A stretch of DNA of 64,000 nt, taken from Lachnospiraceae bacterium. Lineage in GTDB: Bacteria > Bacillota > Clostridia > Lachnospirales > Lachnospiraceae. The notes beneath the pieces are model-generated. The model was not told where the DNA came from, searched no databases, and was given only the letters and a program-made list of their open reading frames with translations. The translations under genes were made by a program, and so were the position numbers. Location of the stretch: NCBI GenBank assembly GCA_017634455.1, contig JAGBNK010000019.1, positions 1 through 64,000 of the forward strand, given 5' to 3'. Numbering within the stretch: the first letter of the stretch is position 1; each line of letters starts with the position of its first letter. Positions 27,360 through 37,514 of this stretch are shown here, one piece after another.

Positions 27360-29294
27360 CTAATTATATCTTCTTATAAAATCTATAAACTCCCTTTCCG
27401 GTAAAGGTTTTGAATAATAATAACCTTGTAGGAACTCTACTCCCTTTGAAACAAGATAATCTCTCTGCTTTTCTGTTTCAACACCTTCTACTACAGCTTT
27501 ACGATTCAGGCCCTTGATAAGTTGTATCATAGCCTCCAATATAGCCGCATTCTCTGCGCTTCCATCAGCAGCCCACAAGAAAGTCTTATCAATTTTGATA
27601 ATGTCAAAATTATAATCTAAAACATAAGAGAAATTCGCATTTCCAGTTCCAAAATCATCCAAAGCAAATGACAAACCTGCACGCTGCATATTGTCCATAA
27701 CATTTACCATAGTTTCCTTGTTATGAATAACCGCAGACTCAGTTATTTCTATGCTGATCTGAGATTTATCAATACCATATTTATTCATTAAATTGCGAAT
27801 AGAAGACGGAACCAATGGATTCATACATTCAACTGTGGACAGATTCACTTCAACATATTCCATTCCATATTTCTGAGGTGTGTACTCTTTCAAGAACTGA
27901 CATACCTTTTCAAATACAATCTCGCCAACAAAATTAATCTGGCCGGTTTTCTCCGCAACCTTGATAAATTCTTCCGGAGATACCATTCCCAGTTCTTTAT
28001 CATCCATGCGCACCAATGCTTCACAGGAACGAATTCTACCTGTTGCCACATCATAAATAGGCTGATAGTACACCTGCAATGTGTCATTCTTGATAGCTCT
28101 GTCCAATGCCATCTCGATCTGTAATCTACGCTGGCTGGAACTAACTTCATCAATGAAATTGACACTATTCATTACCATTCCTTCGATAGAACCATTCTCA
28201 ATAAATGCATATAACTGTTCATCCTTGCGAATCTGCTGTGGAACACCAGTCATTTTCACAAGGGGCTGAAAGAATACGCTTGTGCCATCAATTATCCACT
28301 CATCTATAAAACGCACTCTGATTTTCTCTGCAAATTTCAGGGCATTATCTCTATCAAAATCATATAAAACCAGAGCAAATGTACCACTCTTTGGGTGATA
28401 TACACTCACCTTATCGCTGGAAAGTTTTGCAAGCCATTGACTGACATTTTTCAGCAAAATATTCATTCTTTTAGAACCGATTGTCTGTAAATAATATTCA
28501 TAATTATTGACATTTACAGAAATGACATAGGATGAATATTCTGATTCATACATCAATGCCACATCATTCCACAATGAATATCTACTGAGCAATCCTGTCT
28601 CATTATCAATTGTTTCCTCATCATTTTCCAGGCAGATATATGCTCCAAAGAAGCATAGCGACTGCAGGAAAATAGTAATCCTAAGATGCATGCCCGGGAA
28701 TAATCCCTCTGCCAGGATACTCAAAATCATAGCAACGACAAAATGTGAAATTGCCATAAAGTCCTGTTTAGATATTCTATTTCTATACTTCATCAAAGCA
28801 CAGATTCCTGCAATGGTATATACCAGAATCACCCAATAATAAAACCATTTATTAACCGGTCCTCTCTGATATATACCAGCTTCATCATAGTAGAAAATAA
28901 GTCTTCTAAGTTGCGGTACAAGTAAAAAAATCATCAAAGCCATTTCCGGTATACTAATGAATACTTTTCTCTTAAATGACAAATGTCTCAACACGCCAAA
29001 AATCTGTAGCACATACATGTATACAAGAAAAGATAATGAATTCTGAAAAAAATGTGCCAATACATTAATGCTTGTTCTCCATGTATTGGGCATAATCCAG
29101 TCACCATTACGAATAAGTGAAGTTCCCACCTCCATAATAGCTGCTATCATTATGGTCATTACCATATACATAAAAACTCTGTCTCTGCGTCCTTTTACTT
29201 TCTTTCTTGTTACAATCAGAATCAAGAATACAATGTCAAATAACGCTGCACATATATCAAAATAAGTATTATAATTTGTTAACCCTACATTCAT
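27360..29294 (-). CDS. Membrane EAL phosphodiesterase with degenerate GGDEF domain
   Basis: The architecture is the same as the protein at 8874-10790. About seven hydrophobic segments lie in residues 1-215. A GGDEF-like domain follows with HPKSGTF in place of the motif. The EAL domain (about 390-645) has EALVRM, VNLSTVECM, IEITES, LDDFGTGNAN, IKIDKT, VEGVETEKQ and LQGYYYSKP, so catalysis looks intact. I prefer ATG 29294, preceded by AAGAG, over a TTG 15 bases upstream whose ribosome site is too close. It sits 36 bp after the EAL-REC-PAS gene and 46 bp before the hybrid kinase. Confidence 0.88.
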   Translation of the reverse strand: MNVGLTNYNTYFDICAALFDIVFLILIVTRKKVKGRRDRVFMYMVMTIMIAAIMEVGTSLIRNGDWIMPNTWRTSINVLAHFFQNSLSFLVYMYVLQIFGVLRHLSFKRKVFISIPEMALMIFLLVPQLRRLIFYYDEAGIYQRGPVNKWFYYWVILVYTIAGICALMKYRNRISKQDFMAISHFVVAMILSILAEGLFPGMHLRITIFLQSLCFFGAYICLENDEETIDNETGLLSRYSLWNDVALMYESEYSSYVISVNVNNYEYYLQTIGSKRMNILLKNVSQWLAKLSSDKVSVYHPKSGTFALVLYDFDRDNALKFAEKIRVRFIDEWIIDGTSVFFQPLVKMTGVPQQIRKDEQLYAFIENGSIEGMVMNSVNFIDEVSSSQRRLQIEMALDRAIKNDTLQVYYQPIYDVATGRIRSCEALVRMDDKELGMVSPEEFIKVAEKTGQINFVGEIVFEKVCQFLKEYTPQKYGMEYVEVNLSTVECMNPLVPSSIRNLMNKYGIDKSQISIEITESAVIHNKETMVNVMDNMQRAGLSFALDDFGTGNANFSYVLDYNFDIIKIDKTFLWAADGSAENAAILEAMIQLIKGLNRKAVVEGVETEKQRDYLVSKGVEFLQGYYYSKPLPEREFIDFIRRYN

Positions 29295-29330
29295 TAAAAA
29301 CTCTTTCAACTTTCTGTTTTTATTCGCCGG

Positions 29331-31301
29331 CTAGTGCTCGACAATTATAGAATAATACAGATCACCATACTCCGAATCTGTAACCAGTTTAGTGTAATCA
29401 TTAATATATTTGATTTCACCACTTTTGGTTTTTATTCTATATCTCAGATGAATCTCCTCACCATTTCTTTTTTTGAAGTCTTCCAGTTCTGCCAGAAGCA
29501 TATCCAAATCTTCTTCATATACAATGTTATTGAAATATCCTCCCGAATACTCCATAAACTCTTTTAAATCCGAACAACCAAAAATATAAATCATTTTGTC
29601 TGTTGCATACAGAAGTGTCTCATCATAATCTGACTTGCATACAACTATACCTGCTGGCAGATAATCCAGTTTTGAAAATCTCATCAATTTATTTACTTGG
29701 TCCAATTGAAGAACATTCTCAATACGAGCCAATACAATTTCCGGTAAATCAAATGGCTTGGCAATCAACTGATTTGCTCCGGCTTCAAATATTATCTTTT
29801 CCAGATTAATGGCAGCTGTCATTACAATAATAGGGATATTGGCATCATGACTGCTTCTACGGATTTTTTTGATAACACCTATGCCATCAATCTTGGGCAA
29901 AACCATATCCAGCATTATCAAATCTATGTCATGACCTTTTTCCTCAAAGAGCTCCACAGCCTCCAAACCATCTTTGGCAAGAATGAGGTTATATCTCTCA
30001 TTCAGCATGTTGGCCATCATCAATTTGTTAATTTCATCATCCTCAACTATCATTATAGTCTGATGCTTCTTTGGCTTTTCACCCAGTCTTTCCTCGTTGA
30101 GCTCTTCCGCTTTATAATTAAGGCTACCAGCAATAATATGGGTATTCATTATTGATATTCTGACAATATAACGCTGACCTTCCTCATAAATCTTGAGGAT
30201 CTTCAGCGACAGATACACGCCTCTGTATTCTGTGAGAAATGCCTCTTCTGTTCCCACCTTCACGCTCTTAATACGATTCTTGAAGATTGTATTATAATCA
30301 TTCTCATCATCCGCTGAATTAATAGCTGTCTCAAATTCATTATAACTTTTAAACTGCACTTCCTTGAGATTCTTCGCATAATCCTTGCTCACATACCAGG
30401 GTTTCAAAGTTTCTCCATCAAGTTCCATTATGCAGATTGCAGCCCATCTTGGATATTCAACGCCGGACACATGATTATAAAAACTGGCTTCCCAGGCAGT
30501 TTCAACAGCCAGATTGGTATCCTCTATATGCTTATTAATCTCATCATCACTCATAGGCTTGCCAAAATAATATCCCTGGATTTTGTCACAACCAATACTG
30601 CGAAGCATCTGCACCTGTTCTTTTGTTTCGCATCCTTCAGCTACAGTACCAACACCAATATTTTTGGCGAGAGCTATTATGGATTGAAGTATGTTCCATG
30701 ACTTCTCTGTATTTGATGAGAGAAATTTCATGTCCAGCTTCATCACATCAAACTCATAATCCTTGAGAGAATTCAAAGTGGAATAACCGCTTCCGAAATC
30801 ATCCATCCACACCTCAAAACCCTCTTCATGAAATCTGAATATCCTGTCTCTGACAAGCTTCTCATCTGTGGCCAACACACTCTCTGTCAGTTCCACATGA
30901 AGCATCTCTCTGGAAATATTATATTTTTCAGTGGCATCTATGAGCACCTGACACATATCCATAGCATTCAAATCCAAAACAGACAGATTTATGGATACAG
31001 GCACATTTCCATGTCCATTATCCTCATATTTAGCAAGAATCCTACAGACTTCATATATAACAAATATATCCACATGCGAAATAAGATTTTCTTCCTCCAA
31101 GATAGGTATAAATCTATCTGGTGGCAGAAAACCTAATTCGGGACTTATCCATCTAACCAACGCTTCAAAACCGGAAATCTTCTCTGTCAAAGCGCGAATC
31201 ACAGGTTGGAAATAAACAACCAGTTCTCCATTGTCTATAGCATCATCCAAATGTTCAATTATATAAGTTCTCTCATAAGTCTCATCATATTCCCTTTTCA
31301 T
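29331..31301 (-). CDS. EAL phosphodiesterase with receiver and PAS domains
   Basis: The domain order is unusual. An EAL domain opens the protein (about 15-255: FEALVRW, VSINLSVLDL, HVELTESVL, WMDDFGSGYST, MKLDMKFL, AEGCETKEQ, IQGYYFGKP). A PAS-like segment follows (about 265-395), then a receiver domain (about 410-530: IMIVEDDEIN, phospho-Asp in LIMLDMVLPKIDG, Lys in IAKPFD) and a C-terminal PAS (about 535-655). No membrane segment. Phosphorylation of the receiver, perhaps by the hybrid kinase in the same operon, would control cyclic di-GMP hydrolysis (inference). The C-terminal PAS resembles that of the GGDEF protein at 7518-8714. It is the first gene of the operon; GGGGACTGATT precedes the ATG. 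Confidence 0.9.
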   Translation of the reverse strand: MKREYDETYERTYIIEHLDDAIDNGELVVYFQPVIRALTEKISGFEALVRWISPELGFLPPDRFIPILEEENLISHVDIFVIYEVCRILAKYEDNGHGNVPVSINLSVLDLNAMDMCQVLIDATEKYNISREMLHVELTESVLATDEKLVRDRIFRFHEEGFEVWMDDFGSGYSTLNSLKDYEFDVMKLDMKFLSSNTEKSWNILQSIIALAKNIGVGTVAEGCETKEQVQMLRSIGCDKIQGYYFGKPMSDDEINKHIEDTNLAVETAWEASFYNHVSGVEYPRWAAICIMELDGETLKPWYVSKDYAKNLKEVQFKSYNEFETAINSADDENDYNTIFKNRIKSVKVGTEEAFLTEYRGVYLSLKILKIYEEGQRYIVRISIMNTHIIAGSLNYKAEELNEERLGEKPKKHQTIMIVEDDEINKLMMANMLNERYNLILAKDGLEAVELFEEKGHDIDLIMLDMVLPKIDGIGVIKKIRRSSHDANIPIIVMTAAINLEKIIFEAGANQLIAKPFDLPEIVLARIENVLQLDQVNKLMRFSKLDYLPAGIVVCKSDYDETLLYATDKMIYIFGCSDLKEFMEYSGGYFNNIVYEEDLDMLLAELEDFKKRNGEEIHLRYRIKTKSGEIKYINDYTKLVTDSEYGDLYYSIIVEH

Positions 31302-31419
31302 AATCAGTCCCCGAATAATAATTCATGTAAATCATATATGACGATATTATCATATAGCTGTCATCTAATAATACATTCATTATAAACTATCTATCAGATA
31401 TTTTAAATAAATTTCAGAA

Positions 31420-32838
31420 TTATCTTTCTTCTCTTTCATCTCCCACCAAATCGTTAAGCCAAAGATTACTTTTCACCATAAAGAATCCAATAATAACCTT
31501 GATCATTTCCGTAAACATAACCAATACAATGACCAGATGTATATCCATATCAGTCTTATAGCACAAGAACCAGGCAACAGGAATCATAACGCTCCATGTA
31601 AGACCCATGTCAAATATAAATGTAAGCAAAGTCTTGCCACCACTTCGCAATGTAAAATACACTGCGTTGGTGAAGGACCACATTGGCATAGCAAGAGCAG
31701 ATACCAATATATAATAAGTTGCCAGGCTTCTAACCACTGGTTCTGTCTTATACATCATTGGAAACGCGTATCCTACAGGAACCATGGCGATGGCAATAAT
31801 AATTGTAAGAGCAAGACTGAATACTATCATCTTGTTATCCACATCCTTGGCTCTCTTTAAATCGCCACTTCCTAATTCCATGCCAACCAGTATGCCAATA
31901 CAGCCACCCATTTGGATGAAAATAACATTAAACAGATTGGTCAAAGTGTTGGCAATATTTCTTGCAGCAACCACATCTATACCACGGGCAGAATAACATT
32001 GAGCAACCACTGCCATACCAAATGACCACAGGAATTCATTCAATAAAAGAGGTGTTCCTGTTTTAATAATATTGCCAATAACCTCTCTCGGAATATAGAA
32101 ACCTCTATAAAGCCCTGCAGCAGAAGGCATTCTCTTCAGATGTGTATGAGTCCATATAATCATAACTGCAGCTTCAATAAGCTTAGCAATTACAGTAGCA
32201 ATTGCAGCACCTTTTACACCCATTTCTGGCATTCCAAGTTTTCCAAATATCAAGCCATAATCCAGCAACAGATTCACACCCACAGCAGAGAAGGCTGCCA
32301 CCATTGGGATATTGGTCTCACCAGACTCTCTGATTGTACTGGCATAAGCCTGTCCTATTCCGAAAGGGAACAGAGACAATACTATGATTCCCATATAATC
32401 TCTACCAAATCCAAGTGTGGATTCAATCATCTCAATAGAATCATCCTTACTGAGGAAAAGTCTAATAAGTGGCTCCTGCAATTCAACGAAAACAACTGCA
32501 AATATTCCTATTATAATAAGGACCGCAATGAGACGAAATCTAAATGTAAACTTCTGTCCCTCATGATCACCCTTACCGAAGTACTGGGTTCCATAAATGC
32601 TGGCTCCGGAAACAGCACCAAAGACAGTAATATTTGCAACAAATACAAACTGATTCACAATAGACACTCCACTCATTGGTGCAGTACCAAGCTGTCCTAC
32701 CATGATATTGTCAATCATACTGACAAAGTTAGTAATAAGATTCTGCATAATCATTGGAATAACCATATATAATACATGCTTGTAGAAATTCCTATCTCCA
32801 ATATATTTTTGCCTCAAATTACTCATGTCTGTTTCCAT
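31420..32838 (-). CDS. MATE family efflux transporter
   Basis: Twelve hydrophobic segments span 472 residues. The N-terminal half begins with the MATE signature region VIPMIMQNLITNFVSMIDNI followed by MVGQLGTAPMSGVSI. These transporters export drugs or metabolites in exchange for Na+ or H+. AAGGAAAGG precedes the ATG; a second ATG four codons on is equally plausible. It is read alone, divergent from the opp operon. A second MATE gene is at 55820-57181. Confidence 0.92.
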   Translation of the reverse strand: METDMSNLRQKYIGDRNFYKHVLYMVIPMIMQNLITNFVSMIDNIMVGQLGTAPMSGVSIVNQFVFVANITVFGAVSGASIYGTQYFGKGDHEGQKFTFRFRLIAVLIIIGIFAVVFVELQEPLIRLFLSKDDSIEMIESTLGFGRDYMGIIVLSLFPFGIGQAYASTIRESGETNIPMVAAFSAVGVNLLLDYGLIFGKLGMPEMGVKGAAIATVIAKLIEAAVMIIWTHTHLKRMPSAAGLYRGFYIPREVIGNIIKTGTPLLLNEFLWSFGMAVVAQCYSARGIDVVAARNIANTLTNLFNVIFIQMGGCIGILVGMELGSGDLKRAKDVDNKMIVFSLALTIIIAIAMVPVGYAFPMMYKTEPVVRSLATYYILVSALAMPMWSFTNAVYFTLRSGGKTLLTFIFDMGLTWSVMIPVAWFLCYKTDMDIHLVIVLVMFTEMIKVIIGFFMVKSNLWLNDLVGDEREER

Positions 32839-32996
32839 CCTTTCCTTATATAATGTATTTTATAAAAACAATTTCATGCTTTTATGTGTTAACGCGTTGT
32901 CGCAATCCCTTGTAAACTCTAGGGTTTGACTAAATATTTATAACAAATATGTCTAAAATACGCAATGGATGTACCATTTAAAGAACAAATTTATCA

Positions 32997-33025
32997 TTGA
33001 CCAAATACGCTTTAGTATCTATAAT
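32997..33025 (+). promoter_or_regulatory. Promoter upstream of the opp operon
   Basis: TTGACC (32997-33002) and TATAAT (33020-33025) are separated by 17 bp. Transcription would begin about 215 bp before oppB. Confidence 0.65.
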
Positions 33026-33103
33026 ATCTTTTGTTGGTGCCATGATACTTGTGACCTGTTTGCGTTCACCTAAATCATGTCCCACATAATCAAAACACAA
33101 TGG

Positions 33104-33142
33104 AGTGCAGATTCATTCGAATCTGTACTTCTTTTGGTTTTA
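33104..33142 (+). promoter_or_regulatory. Leader hairpin with T-rich tail (attenuator-like)
   Basis: AGTGCAGATTC (33104-33114) pairs with GAATCTGTACT (33119-33129), loop ATTC, followed by TCTTTTGGTTTTA. It lies between the promoter and oppB, so it could attenuate the operon or end a small leader RNA. Confidence 0.45.
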
Positions 33143-33247
33143 TGCAAAATGTTTTTAACGCAGTAATTATTTAAAGGTTTAAACTTTTAATATTTTACCG
33201 CTTTAAAGCAGCAAGAAGAAATTGTTATATAATAAAGGAGAAAAAAA

Positions 33248-34159
33248 TTGACTAAGTACATCATCAAACGAATTTTGCTTGCGATTATGTCAATCATAAT
33301 CGTTAGTGCCATTACCTTCTTCGTAATGGAGCTTATACCTGGTGGACCTTTCAATAAAGAAAAAGCAACCAGTCCACAAGCACAGGCCGCACTGGAAGCC
33401 AGATACAATCTGGACAAACCTGTAGGCCAGCAGTATCTCATCTATATGGGCAATATCGCACATGGTGATTGGGGCGTATCCCTCAAGAACGGTCGCGAGA
33501 TTTGGCCAGATATGATTTCTAGATTCAAGATTTCAGCTAAGCTTGGTTTCAGCGCTATTGTCGTTGCAACTATCATCGGCGTAATCCTCGGATCAATCGC
33601 AGCACTTACAAGAAATAAATTACCAGATAGAATCATAGTATTCTTTACAACATTGGGAACGGCCATGCCGTCATTCGTATTGGCCACTCTTTTAATGCTT
33701 GTATTCTGTCTGAAGTTACAGTTGATACCAGTTTGGAATTCATACAATCCAAACTATGTACTTCCAATAATTGCTCTTAGTGTATATCCTATGGCATACA
33801 TCACTCGTCTTACCAAGACATCTATGCTTGATGCACTCAATCAGGATTACATCAGAACAGCAAAAGCCAAGGGCGTATCAAAGGCTAAAGTAATCTTTGT
33901 ACACGCTTTGAGAAATGCATTAATTCCTGTAGTTACATATCTCGGACCTGAGGTTGCTTACATCCTCACAGGTTCAATGGTTGTAGAGAACATCTTTACA
34001 ATCGGTGGTCTTGGAACAGCATTTGTAACAAGTATCGTAAACCGTGACTACACAACTATCATGGCTGTTACATTATTCCTTGCAATTCTTATGGTTGTAG
34101 CTAACCTGCTTACAGATATTGCATACAAGTTGATTGATCCACGAATCAATTTCAACTAA
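33248..34159 (+). CDS. oppB: Oligopeptide ABC transporter permease OppB/DppB
   Basis: Six transmembrane segments; N-terminal helix (YIIKRILLAIMSIIIVSAIT) and the family sequence FVMELIPGGPF. The ATPase-contact loop is QDYIRTAKAKGVSKAKVIF. Length 303 aa is typical. The TTG start has AAAGGAGAAAAAAA before it. First gene of oppBCDF-oppA, which imports peptides across the inner membrane. Confidence 0.93.
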   Translation: MTKYIIKRILLAIMSIIIVSAITFFVMELIPGGPFNKEKATSPQAQAALEARYNLDKPVGQQYLIYMGNIAHGDWGVSLKNGREIWPDMISRFKISAKLGFSAIVVATIIGVILGSIAALTRNKLPDRIIVFFTTLGTAMPSFVLATLLMLVFCLKLQLIPVWNSYNPNYVLPIIALSVYPMAYITRLTKTSMLDALNQDYIRTAKAKGVSKAKVIFVHALRNALIPVVTYLGPEVAYILTGSMVVENIFTIGGLGTAFVTSIVNRDYTTIMAVTLFLAILMVVANLLTDIAYKLIDPRINFN

Positions 34160-34198
34160 TGAACTTGCCTACATTTTACAGATAGAAAGGAAGATAAA

Positions 34199-35290
34199 AT
34201 GCCAAATATGGAAAACAGCTTGAAGAAGAGACAGCTTCTCTCAGCTCAGATAGATTTAAGTAAATTTAACAAAGACGACTTCCGTAAAGCTACGGATGAA
34301 GAAAAGAAACAGCAGGATGTAATGGGTGAATCTACTACATTCTTCAAAGATGGTATGCGTCGTCTCAGGAAGAACCATCTTGCAATGGGAAGTATTGTTG
34401 TGCTTGTTGCAATTCTTGTAATTATTTTGTTTGCGCCGCTCTTCTGCCCATATACATATGAAGAGATTATCTCTATCAATGGTGTTGCAGATGCTACAGC
34501 AACAAACCTTGCACCAATGACATACTCACCACAGGAACAGGCTTACATGGATTCTACTGGCGAGCATTTATTCCCACATTTATTTGGAACAGATAAACTT
34601 GGTCGTGATTATTTCATCCGTTGTATCTATGGTACAAGAGTATCCCTTGCAGTAGGTGTGCTTGCAGCTATCATGGTACTTATCATAGGTGTTGTATATG
34701 GTTCAATCTCTGGATATGCCGGTGGTAAGGTTGATATGGTAATGATGAGAATTGTAGATGTTATCTACTCTCTTCCTGATATGCTTATTATCATCTTGTT
34801 GTCAGTAGTATTTAACGAGAGACTTGCTCCAATTATCAAAGGAACAATATTTGCCAAGCTCGGAGCCAACATGCTTTCAATGTTCTTCGTGTTCGGTTTA
34901 TTATACTGGGTTACTATGGCACGACTCATTCGTGGTCAGATCCTTGCAATCAAAAATAACGAATATGTACTTGCTGCCAAGGCAATCGGTACACCAAACG
35001 GCAGAATTCTCCGCCGTCATATCTTACCAAACTGCCTGTCAGTAATTATCATCACAACTGCTCTTCAGGTTCCAAGTGCTATCTTCACAGAGAGCTACTT
35101 ATCATTCCTTGGACTTGGAGTTTCAGCCCCACTTACATCCCTTGGTTCACTTGCCAACGATGCTCGTCAGGCTATGCAGTCATATCCATACCGTCTGGTT
35201 ATTCCAGCAATCATCATCGTGCTTATTGTATTAGCACTGAACCTGATTGGTGATGGTCTTCGTGATGCATTCGATTCAAAATTAGATTAA
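34199..35290 (+). CDS. oppC: Oligopeptide ABC transporter permease OppC/DppC
   Basis: A 363-residue permease with a cytosolic N-terminal extension of about 60 residues, then six transmembrane segments. A soluble loop after the first helix includes LFGTDKLGRDYFIRCIYGTR, a hallmark of OppC. The ATPase-contact loop is NNEYVLAAKAIGTPNGRIL. It follows oppB by 39 bp with AAAGGAAGATAAA before its ATG. Confidence 0.93.
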   Translation: MPNMENSLKKRQLLSAQIDLSKFNKDDFRKATDEEKKQQDVMGESTTFFKDGMRRLRKNHLAMGSIVVLVAILVIILFAPLFCPYTYEEIISINGVADATATNLAPMTYSPQEQAYMDSTGEHLFPHLFGTDKLGRDYFIRCIYGTRVSLAVGVLAAIMVLIIGVVYGSISGYAGGKVDMVMMRIVDVIYSLPDMLIIILLSVVFNERLAPIIKGTIFAKLGANMLSMFFVFGLLYWVTMARLIRGQILAIKNNEYVLAAKAIGTPNGRILRRHILPNCLSVIIITTALQVPSAIFTESYLSFLGLGVSAPLTSLGSLANDARQAMQSYPYRLVIPAIIIVLIVLALNLIGDGLRDAFDSKLD

Positions 35291-35308
35291 TAAGGAGATA
35301 AACGAAAA

Positions 35309-36310
35309 ATGAGTGAAGAAATTAAGAACATATTAGAAGTAGATAATCTTCATACAAGCTTCTTTACTGACAATGGTGAAGTAAGAGCTGTAAATGGTAT
35401 CTCCTTTAATTTGGCACCAGGTAAGACACTTGGTATCGTAGGAGAATCCGGATCAGGTAAATCAGTAACAGCGTACTCTATCTTACAGATTCTGGCAGAT
35501 GCCGGTAGAATCACTGAGGGTGAAGTACGTTTCAACGGTGAAGATATAACAAAATGGGACGAGAAGCAGATGTCTAAGTTCAGAGGTGAGAAAATCTCTA
35601 TCATCTTCCAGGATCCAATGACATCTCTTAATCCTACATTTACTGTAGGATATCAGTTGGAGGAAGCTGTATTGCTTCACACTAACAAGACTAAAGAGGA
35701 AGCCAAGGCAAGAGCCATTGAGATGCTTACATTGGTAGGTGTAAATGAGCCTGAAAGCCGTGTAAAGCAGTATCCTCATGAATTATCAGGTGGTATGAGA
35801 CAGCGTGTAATGATTGCTATGGCACTTTGCTGCGAGCCTGATATCCTTATTGCAGATGAGCCTACTACTGCCCTTGATGTTACAATCCAGGCACAGATTC
35901 TAGAGCTTATGCAGGATTTACAGAAGAAATTAGGCATGGCTATCATCATGGTAACTCACGACTTAGGTGTTATTGCATCTATGTGTGATGAAATCATTGT
36001 AATGTATGGTGGTCGTGTATGTGAGCGTGGAACTGCAGATGCAATCTTCTACTCTCCTGCTCATGAATATACCAAGGGACTTCTTCGTTCAATCCCTCGT
36101 CTTGAGACAATGAACGAGAGACTGGTTCCTATTGGAGGTACTCCAATCAACTTACTTAACATGCCAGAAGGTTGTGCTTTCTGTCCTCGTTGCGAGAATG
36201 CAATGAAGATTTGTTTAACACAAAAACCAGAGGAATATCGTGTTGGGGAAGATCATCTTGCAAGTTGCTGGATGAATGTTGCAGAATTAGCAAAGTCAGA
36301 GGAGGCCTAA
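35309..36310 (+). CDS. oppD: Oligopeptide ABC transporter ATPase OppD
   Basis: Walker A GESGSGKS, signature LSGGMRQRV, Walker [13 protein letters not shown] and switch His in VTHDLGV. The C-terminal oligopeptide-transporter extension carries the conserved cysteines [15 protein letters not shown] and a later C in HLASCW, the site of the Fe-S cluster reported for this family. Follows oppC by 18 bp and precedes oppF by 1 bp. Confidence 0.94.
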   Translation: MSEEIKNILEVDNLHTSFFTDNGEVRAVNGISFNLAPGKTLGIVGESGSGKSVTAYSILQILADAGRITEGEVRFNGEDITKWDEKQMSKFRGEKISIIFQDPMTSLNPTFTVGYQLEEAVLLHTNKTKEEAKARAIEMLTLVGVNEPESRVKQYPHELSGGMRQRVMIAMALCCEPDILIADEPTTALDVTIQAQILELMQDLQKKLGMAIIMVTHDLGVIASMCDEIIVMYGGRVCERGTADAIFYSPAHEYTKGLLRSIPRLETMNERLVPIGGTPINLLNMPEGCAFCPRCENAMKICLTQKPEEYRVGEDHLASCWMNVAELAKSEEA

Positions 36311-36311
36311 A

Positions 36312-37301
36312 ATGTCAGAGAATAAGAATGAAGAATACTTGCTCAAAGTAGAGCATTTAAAGCAATACTTCCCTGTATCTCAGGGATTCAAGAAGATACC
36401 ATTAAAGGCTGTAGATGATATATCATTTTCTATTAAGCCAGGTGAGACACTTGGACTTGTTGGTGAGTCAGGTTGTGGTAAGACTACAGTAGGTCGTACT
36501 CTTCTGCGTCTATATGAGCCAACAGCAGGTAAAATCACATTCAATGGTGAAGTATTATATGATAGCGAGAACAATATTGATGTAAATATGCTTCCTTACC
36601 GCAAGGAAATGCAGATGGTATTCCAGGATCCATATTCATCACTTAACCCTCGTATGACTGTAGAGGACATCATCGGTGAGCCTCTTGACACTCATAAGTT
36701 GTATTCTACCAAGGAAGAGCGCCGTAAGAAGATCCTTGACCTTATGGAACTTGTAGGACTTAATGCAGAGCATGCTATGCGTTATGCACATGAGTTCTCA
36801 GGTGGTCAGAGACAGCGTATCGGTATCGCTCGTGCCCTTGCAGTTAATCCTAAGTTTATTGTATGTGACGAGGCTGTATCAGCTCTCGATGTATCAATTC
36901 AGGCTCAGGTTATCAACATGTTTGAAGATATTCAGGAGAAGCTTGGCGTATCTTACTTGTTTATCGCCCATGATCTCCTGGTTGTAAAGCATATCTCAGA
37001 CAGAATTGCTGTTATGTATCTTGGTAAAATGATGGAAATCGCTGACTCAGATGAGTTATTCGATAATCCAACACATCCATATACATTATCACTGCTCTCT
37101 GCTGTACCAATTCCAGATCCAGATACAGCTAGAAAGAGTAAACGTATCGTATTGGAGGGTGATGTACCATCTCCTCTTCGTATGCCAACTGGATGTCCAT
37201 TTAGAACAAGATGTAAGTATGCTACTGACAAGTGTGCACAGGAAATGCCTGAGCTTACAGATCGTGGAAATGGCCATATGGTTGCATGCTGGAATCGATA
37301 A
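36312..37301 (+). CDS. oppF: Oligopeptide ABC transporter ATPase OppF
   Basis: Walker A GESGCGKT, signature [12 protein letters not shown], Walker [13 protein letters not shown], switch His in IAHDLLV. The C-terminus has the conserved [15 protein letters not shown] and HMVACW cysteines. It pairs with OppD to energise the OppBC channel. GAGGAGG lies within the end of oppD, so translation is coupled. Confidence 0.94.
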   Translation: MSENKNEEYLLKVEHLKQYFPVSQGFKKIPLKAVDDISFSIKPGETLGLVGESGCGKTTVGRTLLRLYEPTAGKITFNGEVLYDSENNIDVNMLPYRKEMQMVFQDPYSSLNPRMTVEDIIGEPLDTHKLYSTKEERRKKILDLMELVGLNAEHAMRYAHEFSGGQRQRIGIARALAVNPKFIVCDEAVSALDVSIQAQVINMFEDIQEKLGVSYLFIAHDLLVVKHISDRIAVMYLGKMMEIADSDELFDNPTHPYTLSLLSAVPIPDPDTARKSKRIVLEGDVPSPLRMPTGCPFRTRCKYATDKCAQEMPELTDRGNGHMVACWNR

Positions 37302-37345
37302 TAATCAGGTGTGGATTTTCGTGTGTTAAAATATTAAAATTTTAG

Positions 37346-37373
37346 TTGCATAAAATCTAAGATTTATTATAAT
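37346..37373 (+). promoter_or_regulatory. Internal promoter for oppA
   Basis: TTGCAT (37346-37351) and TATAAT (37368-37373) are 16 bp apart, in the 213-bp gap between oppF and oppA. Two small hairpins follow (GGTGGTA/ATACCAC and CAGGAAAA/TTTTCCTG). They could stabilise a separate, abundant oppA transcript. Confidence 0.5.
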
Positions 37374-37514
37374 AAAATGTATCATATTATATAGGTGGTA
37401 AATAATACCACAGCTTAATGTGCATTCATTTTGCGCAGGAAAAGTGTTTGGAATTTTCCTGTCACATTTTGAATATATTGTTTTTTCATTTATTAAAAAA
37501 GGGAGGATTATAAA

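Larger units (their letters stand above)
32839..33247. other. Gene-free region upstream of the opp operon
   Basis: About 400 bp separates the divergent MATE and opp genes. It holds a good plus-strand promoter (32997-33025) and, about 80 bp further, a hairpin (33104-33129) followed by a T-rich tail. No known riboswitch core is recognisable. An AACGCGTT palindrome sits at about 32889-32896. Confidence 0.5.

Noticed and set aside
32839-33247. Known riboswitch upstream of opp
   Set aside because: No conserved core of a class I know is visible; only a simple hairpin.
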